Source: Lichenicola sp964249735 (GTDB taxonomy: Bacteria > Pseudomonadota > Alphaproteobacteria > Acetobacterales > Acetobacteraceae). Taken from it: a stretch of DNA of 64,000 bases. A program made the translations under genes and the position numbers. Where the stretch lies: NCBI GenBank assembly GCA_964249735.1, contig CAXUDP010000009.1:1-64000 (forward strand), given 5' to 3'. The notes under the pieces were generated by a model. The model was given only the letters and a program-made list of their open reading frames with translations. It was not told the origin of the DNA and ran no database searches. Below, one piece after another: positions 1-9,024 of the stretch; within the stretch, counting starts at the first letter, position 1, and the number at the start of each line of letters is the position of its first letter.

Positions 1-1
1 C

Positions 2-640
2 AGCGTGGACCTGTCGCACGGCGAGCAGGCCGGCAGCGTCGTGCTCAAGGACATCAAGGGCGACACGCAGTACCTGCTGATCCCGACGGCGCGAATCCGG
101 GGGATCGAGTCGCCGGCGATCCTGGCATCCGGCGCACCGAACTATTTCGCCGAAGCCTGGGCCGCGACCGGCCTGGTCGATGCCCGGCTGCACCGCACGC
201 TGCCGCGCACGGACTTCGCGCTGGCGATCAACTCCAAGAGCGGGCGCAGCCAGGACCAGCTGCACATCCACGTGGACTGCATCCGCGCCGATGTCCGTGC
301 GGCACTCGACCCGGTCGCCGCCGGGCTCGACGGTACCTGGCGCACCCTGCCGATGCCCCTCGCGCTGCACCGGTATCGCGCGCTCTGGCTGCCGGGCGAG
401 ACGCCGGGCGCGAACCCGTTCCGGCTGCTGGCGGCCTCGCTCGCCGACCCGGCGGCCGAGATGGGCCGGCACACCCTGGTGCTGGTCGGCGCCACCCGGA
501 ACGGCCAGCCGGGCTTCGTGCTGCTGGACGGGACGTCCGCGCCGCTCCCGGCCATGATCCTGCCCGGGATCAGGCTCGGCCCCGGCTCCGGCGAGGAGCT
601 GGAGGATCACGGCTGCCGGATCGCCGCCGGACCGGGCTGA
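2..640 (+). CDS. cdh: CDP-diacylglycerol pyrophosphatase (5'-truncated)
   Basis: The reading frame is open at the left edge of the window, so the N-terminus is missing; about 212 codons are present. The first visible residues (SVDLSHGEQAG, then VVLKDIKGDTQYLLIPTARI) and the later SGRSQDQLHIHVDC match the Cdh family, in which the H-x-H segment belongs to a HIT-like fold. Cdh hydrolyses CDP-diacylglycerol to CMP and phosphatidate, normally as a membrane-anchored envelope enzyme; the anchor would lie in the missing part. A GTG at position 5 is in frame but would remove the start of the conserved domain, so I treat the gene as partial. The next gene begins 40 nt downstream on the same strand. Confidence 0.85.
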   Translation, partial: SVDLSHGEQAGSVVLKDIKGDTQYLLIPTARIRGIESPAILASGAPNYFAEAWAATGLVDARLHRTLPRTDFALAINSKSGRSQDQLHIHVDCIRADVRAALDPVAAGLDGTWRTLPMPLALHRYRALWLPGETPGANPFRLLAASLADPAAEMGRHTLVLVGATRNGQPGFVLLDGTSAPLPAMILPGIRLGPGSGEELEDHGCRIAAGPG

Positions 641-679
641 CCGCACGGCGACAGCAAGACGCAACAGCAAGGCGAGCCC

Positions 680-1744
680 ATGACCCCGATCGCGCTCATA
701 GCCGGCACCAGCGGCATCGTCGGCAACGCGCTGGCCCGGCACCTGCTGGGACAGGGATGGCAGGTGGCCGGCCTGGCTCGGCGTCCGTCGCGCGACATCG
801 ACGGGTTGCAGCCGGTTGCGGCCGACCTGCTCGACCTGGACGGGCTGAGCAGCGCGCTGGCCGGGCTGCGCCCGAGCCACGTGTTCGTCGCCGCCTGGCT
901 GCGGCAGCCGACGGAAGCGGAGAACATCCGGGTCAACGCCGCGATGGTGCGCAACCTGCTGGACGCGCTGCGCCCCGCCGGATCGGTACGGCACGTCGCC
1001 CTGGTGACCGGCCTCAAGCACTACCTCGGCCCGTTCGAGGCCTACGGGAAAGGCAGCCTGCCGGCGACGCCGTTCCGCGAGGAGCAGCCGCGCCTGGCGA
1101 TCGAGAACTTCTACTATGCCCAGGAGGACGAGCTGTTCGCCGCCGCAGAGCGTGACGGGTTCGGCTGGAGCGTGCACCGGCCGCACACGATCGTCGGCTA
1201 CGCGATCGGCAACGCCATGAACATGGGCGTCACGCTGGCCGCCTATGCCACGCTGTGCCGGGAGACCGGCCGGCCGTTCGTGTTTCCGGGCTCGAGCGCG
1301 CAGTGGAACGGGCTGACGGACATGACCGACGCCCGGCTGCTGGCCCGGCACCTCGACTGGGCGTCCACCACCGAGGCGGCGCGGAACAAGGCGTTCAACG
1401 TGGTCAACGGCGACGTCTTCCGCTGGAACTGGATGTGGGGGCGCCTCGCGGACTGGTTCGGGATCGAGCCGGCACCGTTCCCGGACCAGCCGATGCCGCT
1501 GGAACGACAGCTCGCCGACGCGGCACCGGCCTGGGCGGAGATCGCCCGACGCCACGGCCTGGTCGAGCCCGATCTCGGCCGGCTCGCCTCGGCCTGGCAC
1601 ACAGATGCCGATCTCGGCCGGCCGATCGAGGTGGTCACGGACATGAGCCGCAGCCGCAGCCTCGGCTTTCTCGACTACCAGCCGACCGACCGAGCGTTCC
1701 TCGACCTGTTCGGGCGGCTGCGAGCGGAAAGGGTGATCCCTTAG
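680..1744 (+). CDS. PRISE-type SDR reductase (progesterone 5-beta-reductase/iridoid synthase-like)
   Basis: A 354-residue protein opening with a Rossmann motif (ALIAGTSGIVGNALA) and carrying two PRISE signatures: TGLKHYLGPFEAYG, where the lysine is catalytic in this family, and ENFYYAQED, where the second tyrosine takes the place of the usual SDR YxxxK. PRISE enzymes reduce enones with NADPH. Bacterial members are common but their natural substrates are mostly unknown. The start ATG follows GCAAGGCGAGCCC. It sits 40 nt after cdh and ends convergently with the GH92 gene. A paralogue lies at 50401-51459. Family assignment is solid; substrate is unknown. Confidence 0.82.
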   Translation: MTPIALIAGTSGIVGNALARHLLGQGWQVAGLARRPSRDIDGLQPVAADLLDLDGLSSALAGLRPSHVFVAAWLRQPTEAENIRVNAAMVRNLLDALRPAGSVRHVALVTGLKHYLGPFEAYGKGSLPATPFREEQPRLAIENFYYAQEDELFAAAERDGFGWSVHRPHTIVGYAIGNAMNMGVTLAAYATLCRETGRPFVFPGSSAQWNGLTDMTDARLLARHLDWASTTEAARNKAFNVVNGDVFRWNWMWGRLADWFGIEPAPFPDQPMPLERQLADAAPAWAEIARRHGLVEPDLGRLASAWHTDADLGRPIEVVTDMSRSRSLGFLDYQPTDRAFLDLFGRLRAERVIP

Positions 1745-1762
1745 GCGCCCCGGACCCCCGGA

Positions 1763-4123
1763 TCACCCGCCATAGGGCGTGGTCGAGAACGGGCGGTCCT
1801 GCCTGCCCGTCGCCCAGTCCTTGTTCGGCGTCGCCTGCATGACGAAGCGCAGGGTGCCGCCATGCATGATCTCGTCGTGGCGCAGGTAGCTGCGGGCAAG
1901 CGGCACGCCGTCGAGGACGACCCGGCCGACATAGGGATGGGCGTCGGACAGCCCGTCGGTGCTGACGGTGAACCGTCTGCCGTTGGGCAGGTGCAGGACC
2001 GCGCGGTCCACGAACGGGCGTCCGATGACGTACTGGTTCGAGCCGGGGGCGACCGGATAGAAGCCGAGCGCCGTGAAGATCATCCAGGCCGACATCTGGC
2101 CGAGGTCATCGTTGCCGACCAGCCCGTCCGGCGCCGGGCGGTACTGGCTGTCGACGATCTGCTTCAGCCGCGCCTGGCCGCGCCACGGCTGTCCGGCATA
2201 GTTGTAGAGATAGGCCAGGTGGTGGCTCGGCTCGTTGCCGTGCACGTACTGGCCGATCAGGCCCGACATGTCCTCGACCGCATCGTACTGGTGCGGCGCG
2301 ATCGGAGCGTCGAACATCGCGTCGAGCTTGGCCGACAGGCGGTCGTCGTCGCCCAGCAGGGCGATCAGGCCGCCGACGTCCTGCGGCTGGTACCAGGAGT
2401 ACTGCCAAGAATCGCCCTCGGTGAAGCCGCTGCCGGCACCGGCGCGGGCGGGATCGAAGCCGTCGCGGAACCGGCCGTCGGCGAGCCTCGGCCGCACGAA
2501 GCCGACGCTGGCATCGAACACGTTGCGCCAGTTCCGGGCGCGCCGGTCGAAGGTGTCGGCGATCCGGTCGCGGCCGATGGCGTGTGCCGTGCGCGCGATC
2601 GTCCAGTCGTCGAAGGCGTACTCCATGGTCTTGGACACTGCCTCGTCGTCGTGGTCCACCGGGACGAAGCCGAGCCGCATGTAGTCGCCGAGGTGGCCGT
2701 ACGGCGCGTAGGTGGCGCTGGCGACCATCGCGTCCAGCGCCCGGTTCCGGTCGATGCCGGGGATGCCCTTCAGCAGGGCGTCGGCGATCTCCGGCACCGC
2801 GTGGTAGCCGATCATGCACCAGGTTTCCTGGCCCTGGAACTGCCAGATCGGCAGGATCCCGAACGGGCTTTCTTCCTTTGAGGCGAGCAGGCTGTCCACC
2901 ACGTCCACCGTGCGGCGGGCCGGCTCGATCAGCGTCATCAGCGGCTGCTCGGCACGGTAGGTGTCCCACAGCGAGAAGGTGGACACGAAGTCGAAGCCGT
3001 GGGCCTGGTGCACCGCGTTGTCAGGACCGCGGTAGCGGTTGTCCACGTCCATCGACAGGCTGGGCGCCAGCAGCGCGTGGTAGAGCGAGGTGGCCAGCGT
3101 GCGGCGCATCGGCGCGGGAGCGTCGAACTGCACCGCCGACAGCGCCTGCCGCCAGGCCGTGCGGGCGGCGGCGTGCACGCGGTCGAAGTCGAAGTCCGGC
3201 ACTTCCGCCCGGAGGTTGGCGAGCGCGCCGGCCTCGCTGACCGGGGACAGTGCCACCTCCACCACCAGCGGGACGGCGAGCGTGCCGAAGTCGAACACGC
3301 CGACCAGGCCGCGGCCGGCGATGGCGTCGGTGTCGGACGACGGGTCCCCGGGGCCCTTGAAGCCGTGATACGGCACCGGCTCGGGCTCGCGGTCGGTGAA
3401 GGCGTGGCCGGTGGGGCTGCTGGAAAAGCGCATGGCGAAGTACAGCTGCCGCGCCGGCGCCCAGCCGCGGGTTTCGCGGAACCCGGTCGCGGTGCCGTCG
3501 GGATGCAGCGTCAAACCCGACCACAGCACCTTACCTGGGTAGTTGTAGATGCTCTGCCGCAGGTCGACCAGCAGGTGTGCCTGCTTGTCGGCCGGGAACC
3601 GGTAGCGGTGCACGCCGACGCGCGGCGTCGCCGTCAGCTCGGCGCGCACGCCGGAATCGGACAAGGTGACGGCGTAGTAGCCGGGTTCGGCATGCTCGGT
3701 GTCGTGGCTGAAGCGGGACCGGTAGCCGGATCCCGGCTTGTCCGCGTCGCCCGGATCGAGCGCCACCGCGCCGGCTATCGGCATCACCAGCACGTCGCCG
3801 AGATCGGAATGTCCCGAGCCGGAGAAGTGGGTGTGGGAGAAGCCCTGGATCGTCGGATCCTCGTAGCGGTAGCCGGCGGCGTGGGCATAGGAATGGCGGA
3901 AGTCGCCGATCCAGGTGTCAGGGCTGAGCTGGACCATGCCGAACGGCATCGTCGCGCCGGGATAGGTGTGGCCGTCCGGCCCGGTGCCGATCATGGGATC
4001 GACGTCGGCGAAGCCGGACGGGTCGGGTGCAGCTGCGGCACCGGCCGCGGGGATCGTCGCGAACACGCCCAGGACGGCGACGACCAGCATGAGCCGGTTG
4101 ATCGTGCGGATCGGTGGCTTCAC
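1763..4123 (-). CDS. GH92 family alpha-1,2-mannosidase, secreted
   Basis: A 786-residue glycoside hydrolase, the usual GH92 length. After a signal peptide (MLVVAVLGVFATIPAAGAAAA) comes the conserved DPMIGTGPDGHTYPGATMPFGMVQ, then the N-terminal beta-sandwich and an (alpha/alpha)6 barrel with FSLWDTYRAE, GNEPSHH (predicted acid glutamate) and GNDDLGQMSAW (base aspartates). GH92 enzymes are calcium-dependent exo-mannosidases that trim alpha-mannosides. I chose GTG at 4123 because GAAAGG lies 6 nt upstream and a signal peptide follows directly; the open frame continues to 4294 without family similarity. The gene is divergent from a sugar ABC importer, which suggests, but does not prove, that it supplies the transported sugar. 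Confidence 0.9.
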   Translation of the reverse strand: MKPPIRTINRLMLVVAVLGVFATIPAAGAAAAPDPSGFADVDPMIGTGPDGHTYPGATMPFGMVQLSPDTWIGDFRHSYAHAAGYRYEDPTIQGFSHTHFSGSGHSDLGDVLVMPIAGAVALDPGDADKPGSGYRSRFSHDTEHAEPGYYAVTLSDSGVRAELTATPRVGVHRYRFPADKQAHLLVDLRQSIYNYPGKVLWSGLTLHPDGTATGFRETRGWAPARQLYFAMRFSSSPTGHAFTDREPEPVPYHGFKGPGDPSSDTDAIAGRGLVGVFDFGTLAVPLVVEVALSPVSEAGALANLRAEVPDFDFDRVHAAARTAWRQALSAVQFDAPAPMRRTLATSLYHALLAPSLSMDVDNRYRGPDNAVHQAHGFDFVSTFSLWDTYRAEQPLMTLIEPARRTVDVVDSLLASKEESPFGILPIWQFQGQETWCMIGYHAVPEIADALLKGIPGIDRNRALDAMVASATYAPYGHLGDYMRLGFVPVDHDDEAVSKTMEYAFDDWTIARTAHAIGRDRIADTFDRRARNWRNVFDASVGFVRPRLADGRFRDGFDPARAGAGSGFTEGDSWQYSWYQPQDVGGLIALLGDDDRLSAKLDAMFDAPIAPHQYDAVEDMSGLIGQYVHGNEPSHHLAYLYNYAGQPWRGQARLKQIVDSQYRPAPDGLVGNDDLGQMSAWMIFTALGFYPVAPGSNQYVIGRPFVDRAVLHLPNGRRFTVSTDGLSDAHPYVGRVVLDGVPLARSYLRHDEIMHGGTLRFVMQATPNKDWATGRQDRPFSTTPYGG

Positions 4124-4485
4124 GCGCAGCCTTTCGGGTCTTCCGCTCCGACGGCGTGGAGCTGGGATGTCGTTGCCGAAGCATGGTGGCGAAGGGCCGG
4201 CCGCCGCAAGCCGCAGCCGACGGCTCCCGCGCCTGGTCATCTGTTCAAGCAGCCTGCATCTTTGTGCAGGATGGGCTGCAGCCGGCTCAGGCACGGCGCG
4301 AGGACCTGCCTTCCGCGCGAGGATCCTCCGTCCTCAAGCCGGAGGCGCCGCCGTCTGTGCACGGATGCCCAGATGGGTTGACATCCTTTCGGGAGAAAGC
4401 GTTTCATGATTTCCGGTGCGGCGCAGGCGGCACCCGATCCAACCGTCCGGAACAGGATGGGGCTCGCCCGGGGAGGCATGATCCG
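4124..4485. promoter_or_regulatory. Divergent intergenic region between GH92 and sugar ABC operon
   Basis: This 362-bp stretch contains no convincing gene; the open frame that enters it from the ATPase gene has no family similarity. It must carry promoters for both flanking transcripts. The clearest signal is a TTGACA hexamer at 4378-4383 followed by an operator-like inverted repeat near 4400 (listed separately). A small hairpin, CTGCA/TGCAG around a 6-nt loop, lies near 4250-4267. Confidence 0.5.
4378..4407 (+). promoter_or_regulatory. Putative promoter with LacI-family-like operator
   Basis: A perfect -35 hexamer TTGACA (4378-4383) is followed after 18 nt by TTTCAT (4402-4407), which agrees with the -10 consensus at four of six positions. 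The interrupted inverted repeat GAAAGCGTTTC (4395-4405) overlaps the -10 and has the AAnCGnTT-like core typical of LacI-family operators. It lies about 80 nt upstream of the ATPase start. The regulator encoded in this operon is SorC-type, not LacI-type, so the trans-acting factor would be elsewhere. Tentative. Confidence 0.35.
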
Positions 4486-5967
4486 TTGTCATCGGCGTTG
4501 CTGGACGTTACCGGCCTGACCAAGTCGTTCGACGGAGTGGTCGCCCTGGCGGATGGCCGGTTCCGGCTCGAGCCCGGCACCGTGCACGCGCTGTGCGGCG
4601 GCAACGGCGCCGGCAAGTCGACCTTCCTGTCCATCGTCATGGGGATACAGCCGCGCGACGGCGGCACGATCGCCGTGGCGGGCAAGCTGGTCGCCTTCAC
4701 CCATCCGTCGCAGGCGCTCGCCGCCGGCATCGCCATCATCGAGCAGGAGCTGAGCCCGGTGCTCGACCTGTCGGTGGCCGAGAACATCTTTCTCGGCCGC
4801 GAAAAGATGGCGGCGTTCGGGCGGATCGACTTCAAGGCCATGCGGCGCGACGCCGGGCTGTTGCTGGGGCAGCTGGGCTTCGCCATCGACCCGGGTGCCG
4901 CGATGCGCAGCCTGTCGATCGGGCAGATGCAGCTGGTCGAGATCGCCAAGGCGCTCAGCCACGACGCCCGCATCATCATCATGGACGAGCCGACCTCGGC
5001 GCTGGGCGAGACCGAGGTCGCCCAGCTCTACACCGCGGTGAAGCGGCTGCGCGACGCGGGCAAGGGCATCATCTACGTGTCGCACCGCCTGACCGAGATC
5101 TTCGGCCTCGCGGACCACTACACGGTGTTCCGCGACGGGCGCTACGTGTCCAGCGGCCGCGTCGCCGAGATCGACCGCGCCGGGCTGATCGGCATGATCG
5201 TCGGACGGGAACTCAGCGAGGAATACGTCAAGACCAACGTGCCGGGCGACGCGACCCGGCTTGCCGTCGAGGGATTGTCGCTGCCCGGCACGCTGGACGA
5301 CATCTCGTTCACCGTTCGCGCCGGCGAGATCGTCGGCTTCTACGGGCTGCTCGGCGCCGGGCGCACCGAGCTGATGGAGTGCCTGTTCGGGCTGCAGCGG
5401 GGCTGGACCGGGCGGATGACGGTGGACTCCGTTCCGGTCCGTGCCGCCTCGCCGCGCGCGGCGATGGACGCGGGGCTTGCCCTGGTCACCGAGGACCGCA
5501 AGCAGAGCGGCCTGGTGCTGACCAGCTCGGTGCGCGAGAACCTGAGCCTGGCGATGCTGCCGGCGCTGTCGCCGCGCGGGGTGATGGACCGGGGGCGCGA
5601 GGCCGGAGCCGCCGTGGAGGCGATCCGGCGCTTCGGCATCAGGACGGCTACCGACAGGCTCGCTGTCGGCAGCCTGTCCGGCGGCAACCAGCAGAAGGTG
5701 GTGATCGGCCGCTTCGACATGACCACGCCCAAGGTGTTCCTGTTCGACGAGCCGACGCGCGGCGTCGACGTCGGCGCCAAGCGCGAGATCTACGCCATCA
5801 TGTCGGAATTCGCGTCGAAGGGCGGCGCGGTGGTGATGGTGTCGGGCGAGGCGGAGGAGATCCTGGGCATGTGCGACCGCATCGTGGTGATGCGCCAGGG
5901 CCGGATCGCGTCGATCCTGGAGCGCGAGGGGGCGGACCAGCAGACCATGCTGCATCTCGCCGCATGA
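4486..5967 (+). CDS. Sugar ABC transporter ATP-binding protein, RbsA-type
   Basis: A 493-residue double ATPase of the CUT2 (ribose/xylose) class. The first domain has Walker A GGNGAGKST (residues 38-46), signature-like SIGQMQLVEIAKA and Walker B IIIMDEPTSAL. The second has a degenerate P-loop GLLGAGRTE, LSGGNQQKVVIGR and FLFDEPTRGVDVGAK, as expected for RbsA. It powers import of a sugar or polyol from the cytoplasmic face of the inner membrane. TTG at 4486 is chosen because GGGAGG lies upstream and the family N-terminus (LLDVTGLTKSF) begins here; ATG at 4478 is out of frame. The stop overlaps the permease start (ATGA). Confidence 0.9.
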   Translation: MSSALLDVTGLTKSFDGVVALADGRFRLEPGTVHALCGGNGAGKSTFLSIVMGIQPRDGGTIAVAGKLVAFTHPSQALAAGIAIIEQELSPVLDLSVAENIFLGREKMAAFGRIDFKAMRRDAGLLLGQLGFAIDPGAAMRSLSIGQMQLVEIAKALSHDARIIIMDEPTSALGETEVAQLYTAVKRLRDAGKGIIYVSHRLTEIFGLADHYTVFRDGRYVSSGRVAEIDRAGLIGMIVGRELSEEYVKTNVPGDATRLAVEGLSLPGTLDDISFTVRAGEIVGFYGLLGAGRTELMECLFGLQRGWTGRMTVDSVPVRAASPRAAMDAGLALVTEDRKQSGLVLTSSVRENLSLAMLPALSPRGVMDRGREAGAAVEAIRRFGIRTATDRLAVGSLSGGNQQKVVIGRFDMTTPKVFLFDEPTRGVDVGAKREIYAIMSEFASKGGAVVMVSGEAEEILGMCDRIVVMRQGRIASILEREGADQQTMLHLAA

Positions 5968-6995
5968 ACCATACACGGACGCGAAGCATGAGCGCTGGCA
6001 GCATCGGCACCGGGCGGCGGATGGCGGGTGCCCGCACGGCTGTCGAGTACATGAAGCGCTACGGCATCGTCACCGCGTTCTTCGCGCTGTGCATCGTGCT
6101 CAGCCTGGTGTCCGACTACTTCCTGTCGGTCGGCAACATCGTCAACGTGCTGCGCCAGACCTCGATCAACGGCGTGCTGGCAATCGGCATGACGTTCGTG
6201 ATCCTGACCCGCGGCATCGACCTGTCAGTCGGCTCGGTGGCAGCGCTGGCCGGCATCGTCGCCACCTCCTTCGCGACCCGGTCCACCATCGCCGGCATTC
6301 CCGGAGCACCCTATCCGGCGCTGCTGGCGATCGCGGTCGGGCTCCTGGTGGGGCTGGCCAGCGGCGGCGTATCGGGCGGCATCGTCACCCGGTTCCGGGT
6401 GCCGCCGTTCGTGGTGACGCTCGGCATGCTGTCCATCGCACGCGGCCTGACCCTGCTGTATGCCGGCGGCCGGCCGATCCCGAACCTGACGCCGCAGTTC
6501 CGCTGGATCGGCACCGCCGAGGTGTTCGGCGTGCCGCTGCCGATCCTGGTGCTGACGGTGGTGTTCGCCATCGCCTGGTGGGTGCTGGGCTACACACGCT
6601 TCGGCCGGCAGGTCTACGCCACCGGCGGCAACCCGCGCGCCGCGACCTCGTCCGGAATCAACGTGTCGCGAGTGCGGCTGCTGGTCTACCTGATCTCGGG
6701 CGGCCTGGCGGGGCTGGCCGGAATCATGCTGGCGGCGCGCACCGGCTCGGGCCTGACACAGGCCGGCATCTCCTACGAGCTCGACGCGATCGCGGCGGTG
6801 GTGATCGGCGGCACCAGCCTGTCCGGCGGCGTCGGCGGCGTGACCGGCACGCTGTTCGGCGCCCTGATCATCGGGGTGATGAACAACGGGCTCGACCTGC
6901 TCGGCGTCGACTCGAACTACCAGCAGATCTTCAAGGGGCTGATGATCGTCGGCGCCGTGATGCTCGACTCCGCACGACGGGGCGAGGCGCACTGA
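5964..6995 (+). CDS. Sugar ABC transporter permease, RbsC-type
   Basis: A 343-residue polytopic membrane protein with the CUT2 permease hallmarks AIGMTFVILTRGIDLSVGS, VPPFVVTLGMLSIARG and DAIAAVVIGGTSLSGGVG. It forms the membrane channel with the preceding ATPase, probably as a homodimer because only one permease gene is present. ATG at 5964 overlaps the ATPase stop (ATGA); an in-frame ATG at 5988 is a possible alternative because the first residues are not conserved. The binding-protein gene follows after 49 nt. Confidence 0.9.
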   Translation: MNHTRTRSMSAGSIGTGRRMAGARTAVEYMKRYGIVTAFFALCIVLSLVSDYFLSVGNIVNVLRQTSINGVLAIGMTFVILTRGIDLSVGSVAALAGIVATSFATRSTIAGIPGAPYPALLAIAVGLLVGLASGGVSGGIVTRFRVPPFVVTLGMLSIARGLTLLYAGGRPIPNLTPQFRWIGTAEVFGVPLPILVLTVVFAIAWWVLGYTRFGRQVYATGGNPRAATSSGINVSRVRLLVYLISGGLAGLAGIMLAARTGSGLTQAGISYELDAIAAVVIGGTSLSGGVGGVTGTLFGALIIGVMNNGLDLLGVDSNYQQIFKGLMIVGAVMLDSARRGEAH

Positions 6996-7044
6996 CAATA
7001 CGGAGGCCGGCAATCAAGCCGACCCTCACCAGGGAGAAGACACC

Positions 7045-8052
7045 ATGAGTTTCCGCAAGGCCTGCCTCGCAGGCACCGCCGCCCTTCTGGCGACGATCGG
7101 CGTCGCCCATGCCGATCCGGCGAAGAAGCTGAAGATCGGCGTCGACCTGTATGGCCTCAAGGCCGAGTTCATGCAGCTCTGGGCGGCCTCGGTGAAGCAG
7201 AGCCCGGAGGTGAAGAACGGTAGCGTCGAGGTCACGGTGTTCGACGGGCGCTACGACTCGCTGGTGCAGCAGAACCAGTTCGACACCATGATCAGCCAGA
7301 AGTACGACGCGATCATCTTCGCCCCGATCGACGCCGACGCCGCCGCCACCGCGGTCGAGGCGGCGCACAAGGCCGGCATCCCGGTGGTCGGCACCAACAC
7401 CCGCGCGAACAGCCCGCTGCTGACCTCCTATGTCGGCTCCGACGACACCCGCTCGGGCTATCTCGAAGCCAAGGCGGTGCTCGACAAGATCGGCTGCAAG
7501 GGCAACGTCGTCATCATCGAGGGCCCGATCGGCATCTCGGCGCAGATCCAGCGGCGCGAAGGCAACCTGAAGGCGCTCAAGGAGTGCCCCGCGGTCAAGG
7601 TGCTGGAAATGAAGACCGCGAACTGGTCGCGCGCCGAAGCGCAGACGCTGATGGACGATTGGCTGACGCGCTATCCCGGCCGCATCCAGGGCATCATCGG
7701 CCAGAACGACGAGATGGCGCTGGGCGCCATCGAGGCGATCAAGAGCGCCAACCTGAAGGTGAACAGCTTCGCCATCGCCGGCATCGACGGCATCACCGAC
7801 GCGCTGCTGGCGGTGAAGGCGGGCGAGATGACGTCGATCCTGCAGGACGCGAACGCGCAGGCGCAGGGCTCGCTGGACGTGGCGGTGCGGCAGGTGGACG
7901 GCGCCAGCTTCAAGCCGGAATCCTCGATCTGGCAGCAGTATCCGCAGATGAAGTGGGACGACGGCACGGCCAAGAACTACAACGTGCCGTGGACGCCGGT
8001 GACGCCGCAGAACGTGGACGAGCTGCTGGCCCGCCGGCAGAAGGGCACCTGA
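7045..8052 (+). CDS. Sugar ABC transporter periplasmic binding protein, RbsB-type
   Basis: A 335-residue precursor with a clean signal peptide (MSFRKACLAGTAALLATIGVAHA, cleavage before DPAKK), then a type-1 periplasmic-binding fold: KLKIGVDLYGLKAEFMQ, the conserved IIFAPIDADAAA loop and GIDGITDALLAVKAGEM. It delivers the substrate to the RbsA/RbsC pair. The start is supported by AGGGAGAAG upstream. Ligand identity cannot be read from sequence; the downstream kinase and SDR dehydrogenase suggest a polyol or a sugar that is both oxidised and phosphorylated. Confidence 0.9.
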   Translation: MSFRKACLAGTAALLATIGVAHADPAKKLKIGVDLYGLKAEFMQLWAASVKQSPEVKNGSVEVTVFDGRYDSLVQQNQFDTMISQKYDAIIFAPIDADAAATAVEAAHKAGIPVVGTNTRANSPLLTSYVGSDDTRSGYLEAKAVLDKIGCKGNVVIIEGPIGISAQIQRREGNLKALKECPAVKVLEMKTANWSRAEAQTLMDDWLTRYPGRIQGIIGQNDEMALGAIEAIKSANLKVNSFAIAGIDGITDALLAVKAGEMTSILQDANAQAQGSLDVAVRQVDGASFKPESSIWQQYPQMKWDDGTAKNYNVPWTPVTPQNVDELLARRQKGT

Positions 8053-8115
8053 CGCGCTTCGGCCGGGAGCAAGATCCCGCCCCGGCCGCCCCGACCGCCC
8101 GACCAGGAGAACAGC

Positions 8116-9024
8116 GTGATCGTCGTGTTCGGTGCGATCGGCGTCGACATCGTGACGCGGGTGCCGCGCTTCCCCCGCCCGGGCGAGACCATCGCCTGCG
8201 ACGGCTACGACGTCGTCCCCGGAACCAAGGGCGCCAACCAGGCGCTCGCCGCGGCGCGTGCGGGCGCCTCCGTGGTGCACGTCGCGACGCGGGGCGACGA
8301 TGCGTCCGGGATCGTTGCGGTCTCGCTGCTGCAGGAGGCGGGGGTCGACCTCCGGCACGTTCGTACGGTGGCGACGCCCACTGGGACCTGCCTGATCACG
8401 GTGGATGCGTCGGGCGAGAACACCGTGATCGCCGCGTCCAGCGCCAACCGGCACACCACGACGTCGCAACTGGACGGCTGCGCGTTCGGCGCCGGCGACG
8501 TCGTGCTGCTGCAATGCGAGCTGCCGGCGGATGAAACCTTTGCCGTGGTGCGCCTGGCACGGCAGCGCGGGGCACGGGTGGTGCTGAACGCCGCACCGGC
8601 GGCCGCGGTGCCGGCCGACGTGCTGGCGGCGCTGGACCTGCTGGTGGTCAACGAGACCGAGGCGGAAGCGATCGCCGCCGCGACCGGCCTCCACGAGACC
8701 GATCCGGAGCGGATCGCGCGCCTGCTGCACGAGGCGCATGGCTGCGCCACGGTGGTGACGCTCGGCGGCGACGGCGCGGTGCTGTGGGATCAGGGCGTGC
8801 GTTGCCACGTTCCGGCGCTGGCGGTCCCGGTGGTGGACAGTACCGCGGCCGGCGACAGCTTCACCGGCTACATGGCGGCGGCCCTGGAACGGGGACTCGG
8901 GCTGGAGGCCGGGCTGCGGCACGGCGTGGCGGCCGGATCGCTGTGCTGCACCCGCCACGGCGCGCAGACCGGCATCCCGACGGCGGCCGAGGTGCTGGCG
9001 GCACTCGGGAACGGGTCGACATGA
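8116..9024 (+). CDS. PfkB-family carbohydrate kinase, ribokinase-like
   Basis: A 302-residue kinase with the N-terminal ribokinase signature around residues 35-50 (GTKGANQALAAARAGA) and the C-terminal PfkB motif DSTAAGDSFTGYMAAAL, whose GD aspartate is the expected catalytic base. It should phosphorylate the imported sugar, or its oxidation product, with ATP in the cytoplasm. GTG at 8116 follows CAGGAGAACAGC. The stop overlaps the regulator start (ATGA), so the two are probably translationally coupled. True ribokinase function is possible, but the linked dehydrogenase makes a ketose or keto-polyol kinase equally plausible. Confidence 0.85.
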   Translation: MIVVFGAIGVDIVTRVPRFPRPGETIACDGYDVVPGTKGANQALAAARAGASVVHVATRGDDASGIVAVSLLQEAGVDLRHVRTVATPTGTCLITVDASGENTVIAASSANRHTTTSQLDGCAFGAGDVVLLQCELPADETFAVVRLARQRGARVVLNAAPAAAVPADVLAALDLLVVNETEAEAIAAATGLHETDPERIARLLHEAHGCATVVTLGGDGAVLWDQGVRCHVPALAVPVVDSTAAGDSFTGYMAAALERGLGLEAGLRHGVAAGSLCCTRHGAQTGIPTAAEVLAALGNGST

